A DNA stretch of 64,000 bases, taken from positions 133,511 through 197,510 of the forward strand of contig JOKI01000008.1 in NCBI GenBank assembly GCA_000722615.1, given 5' to 3'. The stretch's first letter is position 1, and each line of letters begins with the position of its first letter. Shown one piece after another: positions 56,239 to 64,000 of this stretch. A model generated the notes under the pieces. It worked only from the letters and a program-made list of their open reading frames with translations. It had not been told where the DNA came from and did not search any database. Both the position numbers and the translations under genes were made by a program. This stretch comes from Pseudorhizobium pelagicum (GTDB lineage: Bacteria > Pseudomonadota > Alphaproteobacteria > Rhizobiales > Rhizobiaceae).

Positions 56239-57285
56239 TCAGGCCGCTTCAGGGCCAGCCGGTGGCTGGCGGCGGGCATGGTAAGTTTCGAGGTCTTCAA
56301 CGATCTTCTCGGTCAGGCCATTGCGGGCCATGTCGTAGCCGACATCGATCGCCGCGGCGAAGCCTTCGGCATCGGTGCCGCCATGGCTCTTGATGACGAT
56401 GCCGTTCAATCCGAGGAAGACACCGCCATTGACCTTGCGGGGGTCCATCTTCTCGCGCAGGCGGTCGAAGGCGCCCTTGGCGAGAAGATAACCGAGCTTG
56501 GAAAGCCAGGTGCGTGACATCGCCTCCCGGAGCAGTTCGGCGATCTGGCGGGCCGTGCCCTCCGCCGTCTTCAGCGCGATGTTGCCGGTGAAGCCTTCGG
56601 TGACCACCACGTCGACCGTCCCCTTGCCGATGTCGTCGCCTTCCACGAAGCCGTGATAGGAAATCGTCGGGAGATTGGCCTCGCGGATCAACCGACCCGC
56701 TTCCTTGACCTCTTCCTGCCCCTTCACTTCCTCGACGCCGACGTTGAGGAGGCCGACAGTCGGCCGCTGCGCCTCGAACAGGGCGCGCGCCATGGCGCCA
56801 CCCATCAGGGCGAAGTCCATCAGCTGATGGGCGTCGGCACCGATCGTCGCACCGATGTCGAGCACGATGCTCTCACCCTTCAGTGTCGGCCAGATGCCGG
56901 CGATGGCCGGACGTTCGATGTGCGCCAGCGTGCGAAGGCAGAATTTCGACATGGCCATCAACGCGCCGGTATTGCCGGCGGAGACGACGACGTCGGCTTC
57001 GCCGAGCTTCACGGCCTCGATGGACCGCCACATGGTGGAGACGTAGCGTCCCCGGCGCAAGGCAGCACTCGGCTTCTCGTCCATCCCGACGGCAAGCTCA
57101 CAGTCGTGGAAGACCGACCGCTCGCGGAGCTTCGGATGTTTGGCGAGATACGGCTCGCATTCGGCCTGCAGGCCGAACAGCAAGAAGGTAATGTCCGGAT
57201 GTCGTTCCAGCGCCTTTGCAGCGCCGGGGATGACGATTTCAGGACCGAAATCGCCGCCCATGACATCGAGAGAAATTCTGATCAC
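56239..57285 (-). CDS. plsX: Phosphate acyltransferase PlsX
   Basis: This 348-aa enzyme converts acyl-ACP to acyl-phosphate for phospholipid synthesis. It shows [15 protein letters not shown] at the start, [17 protein letters not shown] and [20 protein letters not shown], all family signatures. GTG at 57285 is chosen as start, since the homologous N-terminus begins with [16 protein letters not shown] 15 codons upstream is less likely. Operon with fabH. Confidence 0.95.
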   Translation of the reverse strand: MIRISLDVMGGDFGPEIVIPGAAKALERHPDITFLLFGLQAECEPYLAKHPKLRERSVFHDCELAVGMDEKPSAALRRGRYVSTMWRSIEAVKLGEADVVVSAGNTGALMAMSKFCLRTLAHIERPAIAGIWPTLKGESIVLDIGATIGADAHQLMDFALMGGAMARALFEAQRPTVGLLNVGVEEVKGQEEVKEAGRLIREANLPTISYHGFVEGDDIGKGTVDVVVTEGFTGNIALKTAEGTARQIAELLREAMSRTWLSKLGYLLAKGAFDRLREKMDPRKVNGGVFLGLNGIVIKSHGGTDAEGFAAAIDVGYDMARNGLTEKIVEDLETYHARRQPPAGPEAA

Positions 57286-57378
57286 GCGTCCCTGATCCTT
57301 TTGCTCGCCACGGGGCGTAACCCTGGCCAAAGTAGTGGCTCCCGCGGTGCTTACAACGCAATAGCGGCGATTTCTACG

Positions 57379-57948
57379 CTAGTCTTGCTTTTTCCAGTCC
57401 TTGAGGGCCGCGAAAGGCGAAGGCCGCGCATCTGGCCCCGAGGCATCGTCCTCAATATGGCCCTCAAATTCGATGTCCTTCTTGCGCGGGTATGGATCGA
57501 TCGCGAGCGCGACGGCCTCCGCGATCACCTCACCGGCATCGATCGTGTCTCCCACGAAGACCTCGGGTGCGTCCGGGCCTTCCGGATCCAGCACCATCTC
57601 GGCCGTGTCGCTGAGCATGACGCGGGCGAGCTTGGAGCCCTCGGGCACGAAGATCTGCTCGAAGCTCTCGTCGATCTTCGACGCGACCGGCTCCAGCGTC
57701 ACGACGCAGGCCTGCTCGACCTCGGCCTTGACGTGCCCCTTGATCCGCACGCCGTCCTTCTTCCAGCGGGTGATCTGGATCTCCGACGTCAGAGAACGGA
57801 CCGCCAGCACCTTCCATGTCTCCGCCAGCCGTTCCAGCTCGGCGGGTGCGGCCTCGATCTGGACGGTGATCGGATTGACCGAAACATGTCCGACCCGCAC
57901 GCGGTAGGACAAGGGAGACTTTTCACTGCCTTGGTGAGTGGGTTTCAT
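57379..57948 (-). CDS. YceD/DUF177 family protein
   Basis: This 189-aa protein belongs to the DUF177/YceD family, seen next to rpmF or plsX in many bacteria and linked to 23S rRNA maturation. It has the core QACVVTLEPVASKIDESFEQIFVPE and the acidic C-terminal DTIDAGEVIAEAVALAIDPYPRK. ATG 57948 has GAGGTATCC upstream. It is one gene upstream of plsX, as in related genomes. Confidence 0.88.
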   Translation of the reverse strand: MKPTHQGSEKSPLSYRVRVGHVSVNPITVQIEAAPAELERLAETWKVLAVRSLTSEIQITRWKKDGVRIKGHVKAEVEQACVVTLEPVASKIDESFEQIFVPEGSKLARVMLSDTAEMVLDPEGPDAPEVFVGDTIDAGEVIAEAVALAIDPYPRKKDIEFEGHIEDDASGPDARPSPFAALKDWKKQD

Positions 57949-57955
57949 GGATACC

Positions 57956-58492
57956 TCAATTTCCTGGCGTCGGCAGCACAATGGCGCCGCGCGCTATCTC
58001 GTCTTCGCTGATCGTCGCCAGCTCGGTCTCCGCCGACAGCATCCAGTCGGCAAGACCGCGCATCGGCTGGGCCGGCTCCACCTTCGGATGGATGTTGCGC
58101 GACAAGGCCGCGGCAAGAGCGTCGGCATCCCTGGCGTCGAGAGCCGCCGCATAGCTTTCCAGCCGTCCGTAGAACATGCCCGCCAGTTTCTTCATCCGCT
58201 TCGGTACGCCCTGATCCCCGATCCCGAGCTCGCGGATCGAATGGTCGATGTCCTGAAAGAAGCTATCGATGATCTCCTGGGCGAGTTCCTTGCCGCTGAC
58301 ACCCGACTTCGCCGTGCGGCGAAAGAACAGGATCATGACGATCGACAACATTTCAAAGCGTCCCATCACAGTGTCGGGAACACCAAGATCGCTGAAGAAA
58401 AAAGGAACTCGGGCTGCCGATGTCAAGGAGGCGTATTGACGATCGACGATCGGCTGGTTTTGATTTTTCTTACGGAACAGACCGAAGATCAT
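57956..58492 (-). CDS. Ubiquinol-cytochrome c chaperone (CBP3/UQCC-like)
   Basis: This 178-aa protein matches the family needed to assemble cytochrome b into the bc1 complex. Landmarks are FFSDLGVPDTVMGRFEMLSIVMILFF and QEIIDSFFQDIDHSIRELGIGDQGVPKRMKKLAGMFYGRL. Translation starts at MIFGLFRKKN; longer frames lack support. Seven bases separate it from yceD. It is divergent from bamE. Confidence 0.9.
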   Translation of the reverse strand: MIFGLFRKKNQNQPIVDRQYASLTSAARVPFFFSDLGVPDTVMGRFEMLSIVMILFFRRTAKSGVSGKELAQEIIDSFFQDIDHSIRELGIGDQGVPKRMKKLAGMFYGRLESYAAALDARDADALAAALSRNIHPKVEPAQPMRGLADWMLSAETELATISEDEIARGAIVLPTPGN

Positions 58493-58718
58493 AAGAATTC
58501 CCACAGTTAGCCGCCACGTGTTGCATGGAGGCGCAAGCTGGTTTACCGAAGCAGGCACGAATTGCAACGTCGTTACCGCATATCACACCGGGGCCGCCGG
58601 AACGTCGGCATCTGCCCTTCCCCGGAATAGCCACAATGATATGGGCAGCAGGGTGGCGGCGAAGGCCGCAATCGGAAGTTTCGGGAAAGCCTCAACGAGG
58701 CAGGTGTTAAGGTCTGAA

Positions 58719-59207
58719 ATGAAGTTCTTGAGCAGCACCGCAGTAGCGGCCATCATCGCAACGGCATCCCTCACCGGCTGCACCTCCATGGACATCGGCC
58801 AGACGATGTACAACGGCTATGTGCTGGACGAGGAGTCGCTGGCGCTGATCCCGGTCGGCTCCAGCCGCGAGCAGGTCCTGCTCACCATGGGCACGCCGTC
58901 GACGACCGCCACCTTCGATTCCGAAGTCCTCTACTACATCTCGCAGAAGCGCGAGCGCCCGGTCGCCTTCATGAAGCCGAGGCTCGTGGAGCAGACGGTG
59001 CTCGCCATCTATTTCGACGAAGAGGGTGTCGTGTCCCGCAAGGCGAACTACACGCTCCAGGACGGCAAGGTGTTCGACAGCATCTCGCGCACGACGCCGA
59101 CCGGTGGACGTGACCTGACCTTCCTGCAGCAGTTGCTCTCGGGCGCTGGTTCGGCCGGCAACGCCAATGCGGCGAGAAACATGTTCCAGAACATGGGCAG
59201 CAACTGA
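58719..59207 (+). CDS. bamE: Outer membrane assembly factor BamE (SmpA/OmlA)
   Basis: This 162-aa lipoprotein (lipobox LTGC, C21) carries the BamE fold with IPVGSSREQVLLTMGTPSTTATFDSEVLYYIS. It is a non-essential part of the BAM complex that inserts beta-barrel proteins in the outer membrane. The ATG at 58719 follows AAGGTCTGAA; longer frames only add low-quality sequence. It is followed by a strong terminator shared with hppA. Confidence 0.93.
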   Translation: MKFLSSTAVAAIIATASLTGCTSMDIGQTMYNGYVLDEESLALIPVGSSREQVLLTMGTPSTTATFDSEVLYYISQKRERPVAFMKPRLVEQTVLAIYFDEEGVVSRKANYTLQDGKVFDSISRTTPTGGRDLTFLQQLLSGAGSAGNANAARNMFQNMGSN

Positions 59208-59227
59208 TCATTCTGCCGATTCTCTGA

Positions 59228-59266
59228 AAAATCCCCGCGAAGCGCAGGCCTCGCGGGGATTTTTTC
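59228..59266 (+). terminator. Bidirectional terminator between bamE and hppA
   Basis: AATCCCCGCGA (59230-59240) pairs with TCGCGGGGATT (59251-59261) over a 10-base loop and has A tracts left and T tracts right. It ends bamE and, read on the other strand, the hppA transcript. Confidence 0.9.
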
Positions 59267-59281
59267 TTGCGCGCTTCCGGT

Positions 59282-61420
59282 TCAGCCGGCCAGCACCGCC
59301 AGCAGCAGCAGCGCGACGATGTTGGTGATCTTGATCGCCGGATTGACCGCGGGACCCGCGGTGTCCTTGTAGGGATCGCCGACCGTATCGCCGGTGACGG
59401 AGGCCTTGTGGGCGTCCGAGCCCTTCATGTGGCGGGTGCCGTCCTTGTCGACGAAGCCGTCCTCGAAGCTCTTCTTGGCATTGTCCCAGGCGCCGCCGCC
59501 CGAGGTCATGGAGATCGCCACGAAGAGGCCGTTGACGATGACGCCGAGCAGCGAGGCGCCAAGCGCCGCAAAGGCCGAGGCCTTGGAGCCGGAGATCAGC
59601 AGCACGCCGAAGTAGACCACGATCGGGGCGAGCACCGGCAGGAGCGAGGGCACGATCATCTCGCGGATCGCAGCCTTGGTCAGGATGTCGACGGCCCGGC
59701 CGTAGTCCGGCTTCACCGTGCCCTGCATGATGCCGGGGTTTTCGCGGAACTGCTTGCGCACCTCCTCGACGATCGAGCCCGCCGCACGGCCGACGGCGGT
59801 CATGGCGATGCCGCCGAAGAGGTAGGGAATGAGGCCGCCGAAGATCAGGCCGGCGACGACATAGGGGTTGGAGAGGCTGAAGGAGATGTCGCCGATCCCT
59901 GCGAAATACGGGTAGCGGTCCGCATTGGCGGCGAAATAGGCCAGATCGTTGGAATAGGCGGCAAACAGCACCAGCGCGCCGAGGCCGGCGGAGCCGATGG
60001 CATAGCCCTTGGTCACGGCCTTGGTGGTGTTGCCGACCGCGTCGAGCGCATCGGTGGACTTGCGCACATCCGAGGGAAGCCCGGCCATTTCGGCGATGCC
60101 GCCGGCATTGTCGGTGACGGGGCCGAAGGCGTCGAGCGCGACGATCATGCCGGCGATGCCGATCATGGCGGTGACGGCGATGCCGGTGCCGAACAGTCCG
60201 GCGAGCTGGTAGGTCGAGATGATGCCGCCGACGATGACGATGGCCGGCAGCGCCGTCGATTCCAGCGAGACCGCCAGGCCCTGGATGACGTTGGTGCCGT
60301 GGCCGGTCACCGAGGCCTGGGCGATGGAATTGACCGGGCGCTTGTTGGTGCCCGTGTAGTACTCGGTGATGACGACGATCAGCGCCGTGACGACGAGGCC
60401 GAGGATGCCGCAGAGGAAGAGGTTGGTGCCGGTGATCTCCATGCCGGCGACAGTGCCTATGGTCCCCCAGCCGATGGTGAGCGAGGTGGCAGCCCCGAGG
60501 CCGACGATCGACAGGAGGCCGGTGACGATCAGGCCCTTGTAGAGGGCGCCCATGATCGAGCCGTTGGTGCCGAGCTTGACGAAGAAGGTGCCGATGATCG
60601 AGGTGACGATGCAGGCGGCGCAGATGGCGAGCGGATAGATCATCACGCTTTCCAAGACCGGCGCGCCGGCAAAGAAGATGGCGCCGAGCACCATGGTGGC
60701 GACGACGGAGACCGCATAGGTCTCGAAGAGATCGGCGGCCATGCCGGCGCAATCGCCGACGTTGTCGCCGACGTTGTCGGCGATGGTGGCCGGGTTGCGC
60801 GGATCGTCTTCCGGAATGCCGGCTTCGACCTTGCCGACCAGATCGCCGCCAACATCGGCGCCCTTGGTGAAGATGCCGCCGCCGAGGCGGGCGAAGATGG
60901 AGATGAGCGAGGCACCGAAGCCGAGCGCCACCAGCGCGTCGATGACCTGGCGCGAGCCGCTTTCGTGCCCGAGGCCGGCGGTCAGGATCCAGAAGTAGAT
61001 CGCGACGCCGAGAAGGGCAAGGCCCGCCACCAGCATGCCGGTGATGGCGCCCGACTTGAAGGCGATGTCGAGGCCGGCGCCGAGGCTCTGCGAGGCGGCC
61101 TGGGCGGTGCGGACGTTGGCGCGCACCGAGACGTGCATGCCGATGAAGCCCGCAGCCCCGGAGAGCACCGCGCCGATGACGAAGCCGATGGCGGCGGTGA
61201 CGGAGAGGAGCAGCCAGGTGATGACGGTCACCACGGCGCCGACGATGGCGATGGTCATGTACTGGCGCGTCAGATAGGCCTGCGCCCCCTCACGGATGTA
61301 GCCTGCGATTTCCTGCATGCGGGCATTGCCCTGATCGGCGGCGAGCACAGCCCGCGTCGCCCAGGCGGCATAGATGATCGATAGCAAGCCGCACACGATC
61401 ACACCGAATAGAACGGTCAT
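59282..61420 (-). CDS. hppA: Membrane H+-translocating pyrophosphatase, K+-independent type
   Basis: This 712-aa membrane protein has about 16 helices and pumps protons using the energy of pyrophosphate. The catalytic motif [11 protein letters not shown] is at 189-199, and DNVGDNVGD at 215-223 gives more acidic ligands. Position 467 is lysine in GNTTKA, which marks the K+-independent subclass. The start MTVLFG at 61420 is supported by GGGAAAAGCGA upstream. It ends at a bidirectional terminator. Confidence 0.95.
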   Translation of the reverse strand: MTVLFGVIVCGLLSIIYAAWATRAVLAADQGNARMQEIAGYIREGAQAYLTRQYMTIAIVGAVVTVITWLLLSVTAAIGFVIGAVLSGAAGFIGMHVSVRANVRTAQAASQSLGAGLDIAFKSGAITGMLVAGLALLGVAIYFWILTAGLGHESGSRQVIDALVALGFGASLISIFARLGGGIFTKGADVGGDLVGKVEAGIPEDDPRNPATIADNVGDNVGDCAGMAADLFETYAVSVVATMVLGAIFFAGAPVLESVMIYPLAICAACIVTSIIGTFFVKLGTNGSIMGALYKGLIVTGLLSIVGLGAATSLTIGWGTIGTVAGMEITGTNLFLCGILGLVVTALIVVITEYYTGTNKRPVNSIAQASVTGHGTNVIQGLAVSLESTALPAIVIVGGIISTYQLAGLFGTGIAVTAMIGIAGMIVALDAFGPVTDNAGGIAEMAGLPSDVRKSTDALDAVGNTTKAVTKGYAIGSAGLGALVLFAAYSNDLAYFAANADRYPYFAGIGDISFSLSNPYVVAGLIFGGLIPYLFGGIAMTAVGRAAGSIVEEVRKQFRENPGIMQGTVKPDYGRAVDILTKAAIREMIVPSLLPVLAPIVVYFGVLLISGSKASAFAALGASLLGVIVNGLFVAISMTSGGGAWDNAKKSFEDGFVDKDGTRHMKGSDAHKASVTGDTVGDPYKDTAGPAVNPAIKITNIVALLLLAVLAG

Positions 61421-61566
61421 TCGCTTTTCCCTCTCCCTTGCGCCGGCAGGCAAGTCCCCCGGCAATGGCCGGCAACCGCCTCCCCTCCCAAGGAACCAAG
61501 GGCTGCCCGCGGGAGGGAGAGTGCCCGCGCGGACAAGGCTGCGTCAAGCCCTACAAAACGGGGAGG

Positions 61567-62787
61567 TCAGGGCTGTTTTTCCGGCCGCTTGCGCATCAGG
61601 AGCAGAATGAGGACGAGGCAGAGGATCGTCACCGGCCAGATGACGAGGTTCATGGCTTCCCAGCCCCAGGCGGTGAAGACCTTGCCCGAGGAGAAGGAGG
61701 AGAGCGCCACGGTGCCGAAGAGGATGATGTCGTGGAAGCCCTGCACCTTGTCGGCCTCGTGCGGGCGGTAGCTGGAGGCGACGATGGCAGTGGAGCCGAT
61801 GAAGCCGAAGTTCCAGCCGATGCCGAGCAGCACCAGCGCGCCCCAGAAGTTCCAGAGCTCGATGCCGGCGTGGGCGACGACGGCGCAGGCCATCAGGATC
61901 ACCAGGCCGGCGGCGACCACCTTCTCGGTGCCGAAGCGGGTGATCAGCATGCCGGTGAAGAAGCTTGGCGCAAACATCGCCAGCACGTGCCACTGGATGC
62001 CGAGCGTGGCGAGATCCGTGGAGAAGCCGCAGCCGATGACCATGGCGAGCGGCGCGCCGGTCATCATGAAGGTCATCAGCGCATAGGTGCCGATGCCGCA
62101 GACCATGCCGGTCATGAAGCGCTGCGTCAGCACGATCTCCTTCAGCGGCCGCGCCGGGAGGTCGCCCGCGGCGCGCACCCCCGTCTCCGGCAGCTTCAGG
62201 GCAGAGAGGATGGCGATGGCGATCAGGCTGAGCGGGATCAGCGCTACGAAGGCGCCGGCGAAGGTGACGGGGAACAGGAGATCCTTGGCGAAGATCGCCA
62301 GCTGCGGCCCCAGAATGGCCGAGACGATGCCGGCGGCGAGGATCCACGAGATGGCGCGCGGCTTGTAGAAGCTCGGCGAGACGTCGGCGGCGGCAAAGCG
62401 GATCTTCTGGGTGAAGCCGCCGGAGACGCCGATCAGCATCAGGCCGGTGGCAAACAGCCAGAAATCGGCGCGGAAGAGCGCGACAGCGGCGACGGCCGCG
62501 CCGGTCGCTCCCATCAGCGCGCCGAGCATGAAGCCCGCCTGGCGGCCGAGATAGCGCGAAGCAATGGCAACGCCGACGGCACCGAGCGCCACGCCGATGT
62601 TGAAGCCGGTCAAGGGTGCTGTGGCGAGCGACTTGTCGTCGCCGAGCATCTGGTAGGTGGCAAGGCCGCCGAGCGCGAAGGTGAGCGGCGGAGCGGAGCC
62701 GAGCAGCGCCTGGACGGCAGACAGCAGGAAGACGTTGCGCCGTGCGGCACTGACCTGCGCCTGTAGCCCGTCGACGCTGCCTTCCAT
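61567..62787 (-). CDS. MFS transporter
   Basis: This 406-aa protein has about 12 predicted helices, with the typical MFS repeat (ASRYLGRQAGFMLGALMGATGA near 75-95). ATG 62787 has AGGAGAGAC upstream. The substrate cannot be told; it may export or import a small compound. It is unlikely to be a drug pump on sequence alone. Confidence 0.88.
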   Translation of the reverse strand: MEGSVDGLQAQVSAARRNVFLLSAVQALLGSAPPLTFALGGLATYQMLGDDKSLATAPLTGFNIGVALGAVGVAIASRYLGRQAGFMLGALMGATGAAVAAVALFRADFWLFATGLMLIGVSGGFTQKIRFAAADVSPSFYKPRAISWILAAGIVSAILGPQLAIFAKDLLFPVTFAGAFVALIPLSLIAIAILSALKLPETGVRAAGDLPARPLKEIVLTQRFMTGMVCGIGTYALMTFMMTGAPLAMVIGCGFSTDLATLGIQWHVLAMFAPSFFTGMLITRFGTEKVVAAGLVILMACAVVAHAGIELWNFWGALVLLGIGWNFGFIGSTAIVASSYRPHEADKVQGFHDIILFGTVALSSFSSGKVFTAWGWEAMNLVIWPVTILCLVLILLLMRKRPEKQP

Positions 62788-62834
62788 GACGCGGTCTCTC
62801 CTATTTGGCCGTCTGGCCTATTTCGCGGCCAAGC

Positions 62835-63326
62835 CTATTTCGCGGTCGGCCCGCGGACCTGCTTGGCGATGCGGTCGAGGACCGCGTTGACGATCTTCGG
62901 CTCCTCGCCCTCGAAGAAGGCCTGGGCGATCTCGACATATTCGGTGACGATCACCGGGATCGGCACGTCCTTGCGCTCGAGGATCTCGAAGGTGCCGGCG
63001 CGCAGGATGGCGCGCAGCGTCGAATCGAGGCGCGACAGCGGCCAGTCTTCCTGCAGCGCGCCGCGCACCACCGGATCGATCTTCACCTGGTCGCGCACGA
63101 CGCCCGACACGATCGAGCGGAACCAGGAGGCATCCGCCTTCAGGTAGGTGTCGCCGTCGAGCTCCTGGCCTAGGCGATGGGTCTCGTATTCGGCGACCAC
63201 TTCCAGCACGCCGGCGCCGCCGACGTCCATCTGGTAGAGCGCCTGCACTGCGGCAAGACGCGCCGCGCCGCGCTGGTTGGCGGTCTTGACCGCCGGCTTG
63301 TCTGCATTCGTCATCGGATCAACCAT
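62835..63326 (-). CDS. nusB: Transcription antitermination factor NusB
   Basis: This 163-aa RNA-binding protein acts in rRNA antitermination with NusA, NusE and NusG. It has the NusB pattern [16 protein letters not shown] near 20 and [29 protein letters not shown] near 110. The ATG at 63326 overlaps ribH by 8 bases, with AGAAGCTGA upstream. An ATG four codons downstream is an alternative. Confidence 0.94.
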   Translation of the reverse strand: MVDPMTNADKPAVKTANQRGAARLAAVQALYQMDVGGAGVLEVVAEYETHRLGQELDGDTYLKADASWFRSIVSGVVRDQVKIDPVVRGALQEDWPLSRLDSTLRAILRAGTFEILERKDVPIPVIVTEYVEIAQAFFEGEEPKIVNAVLDRIAKQVRGPTAK

Positions 63327-63774
63327 TCAGCTTCTCGCGAAGCGCAATCATCGTCAGCGCCGCGCGGGCGGCAAAACCGCCCTTGTCCTTCTCGGTGCGG
63401 CGCACGCGCGCCCAGGCCTGCGCCTCGTCTTCCACCGTCATGATGCCGTTGCCGATCGAGAGCGATTCGGAGACGGCGAGATCCATCAGCGCACGCGAGG
63501 ATTCATTGGCGACGATATCGAAGTGGTAGGTCTCGCCGCGGATGACCATGCCGAGCGCCACGAAGCCATCGTAGTGCGTGCCATCGTTTTCGGCCGCATC
63601 GAGCGCCATGGCGATCGCCGGCGGGATTTCGAGAGCACCCGGAACCGTCACCACGTCATAAGTGGCGCCCGCCTCCTTCAGCGCGAACGTCGCGCCGTCG
63701 AGCAGCGCGTCGGCCATGTCGTCGTAGAACCGGGCTTCGACGATCAGGAGATGGGGCTTGGACTGTTCGGACAT
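63319..63774 (-). CDS. ribH: 6,7-dimethyl-8-ribityllumazine synthase
   Basis: This 151-aa enzyme makes lumazine, the last-but-one step of riboflavin synthesis. It shows the active-site region [17 protein letters not shown] and [22 protein letters not shown], whose His and Arg bind the substrates. ATG 63774 (MSEQSK) is preceded by GGGA-like spacing. It precedes nusB as is usual in Rhizobiaceae. Upstream the window ends in sequence without a recognisable gene (63775-64000). Confidence 0.95.
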   Translation of the reverse strand: MSEQSKPHLLIVEARFYDDMADALLDGATFALKEAGATYDVVTVPGALEIPPAIAMALDAAENDGTHYDGFVALGMVIRGETYHFDIVANESSRALMDLAVSESLSIGNGIMTVEDEAQAWARVRRTEKDKGGFAARAALTMIALREKLNG

Positions 63775-64000
63775 CGGGAGATCCTTGGCGCAAAACGGGT
63801 GCGGCGGCACTGCAATCGGAATGGCGCGGGTCAAACCACGGCGCCGGGTGGAAGGCAAGCGTTTTTAGGCATATCTGGGGTGCAGCGGCGACAGGACGCG
63901 GGGTGCGGGGTGCGCTCCGCTTGCCCGGGGACGACGCGCGGACAGACTACCCCCTTGGTGATCCTCGGAATTTTTGCAGTTCGGACGGGGCGCTGAAAGC

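Overview
The window is chromosomal DNA from an alphaproteobacterium of the Rhizobiaceae type (Hyphomicrobiales). Base composition is high in G+C. The evidence is the gene content and order: a nuoA-H run with an extra gene between nuoF and nuoG, the order hupB-lon-clpX-clpP, rplM-rpsI, yceD-plsX-fabH-ihfA-merR, a BA14K protein and a K+-independent H+-pyrophosphatase. The genus cannot be fixed from the sequence alone.

Region by region: (1) 1-8665, minus strand, the complex I operon nuoA-B-C-D-(22-codon ORF)-E-F-(H3TH-domain gene)-G-H, with nuoH cut by the window edge. (2) 9130-9686, two identical tRNA-Asp genes and a tRNA-Val, followed by an AT-richer islet carrying one pentapeptide-repeat-like membrane protein. 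(3) 11333-17115, a YhaN-type SMC-like ATPase with its YhaO-type nuclease, and an aldo/keto reductase. (4) 17188-25017, a secreted phytase-esterase-like protein, then HU, Lon, ClpX and ClpP. (5) 25361-33021, a membrane diguanylate cyclase, gamma-glutamyltransferase, a P450, a cupin, metY, a DUF6455 gene behind a perfect FNR/FixK box, a CoA-binding protein and a thioesterase. (6) 33259-37619, rplM-rpsI, speB, argC, a rhizobial palindromic repeat and ctaA. (7) 38124-46259, an exopolysaccharide locus: GNAT, polysaccharide co-polymerase, OPX lipoprotein, glycosyltransferase, polyprenyl-phosphate sugar transferase and Wzy-like polymerase. (8) 46290-54005, mostly small accessory genes, an FdhF/YdeP-type molybdoenzyme, a lipoprotein/DUF305/cytochrome c run, a tRNA-Pro and several orphan small ORFs. 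(9) 54099-58492, MerR, ihfA, fabH, plsX, yceD and a cytochrome bc1 assembly chaperone. (10) 58719-63774, bamE, hppA, an MFS transporter, nusB and ribH.

Together these genes cover aerobic energy conservation (complex I, CtaA, bc1 chaperone, H+-PPase), protein quality control (Lon, ClpXP), nucleoid structure (HU, IHF) and cell-surface building (EPS locus, PlsX/FabH, BamE).

The most informative non-coding signals are three exact matches to the alphaproteobacterial general-stress (EcfG/RpoE2) promoter GGAAC-N16/17-CGTT. Each lies directly before a small uncharacterised gene (62, 111 and 66 aa). A fourth clear signal is a perfect TTGAT-N4-ATCAA box before the four-cysteine DUF6455 gene. Together they point to general-stress and oxygen-responsive small-protein genes in the accessory stretches. 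All assignments come from reading the sequence; no database searches were run.
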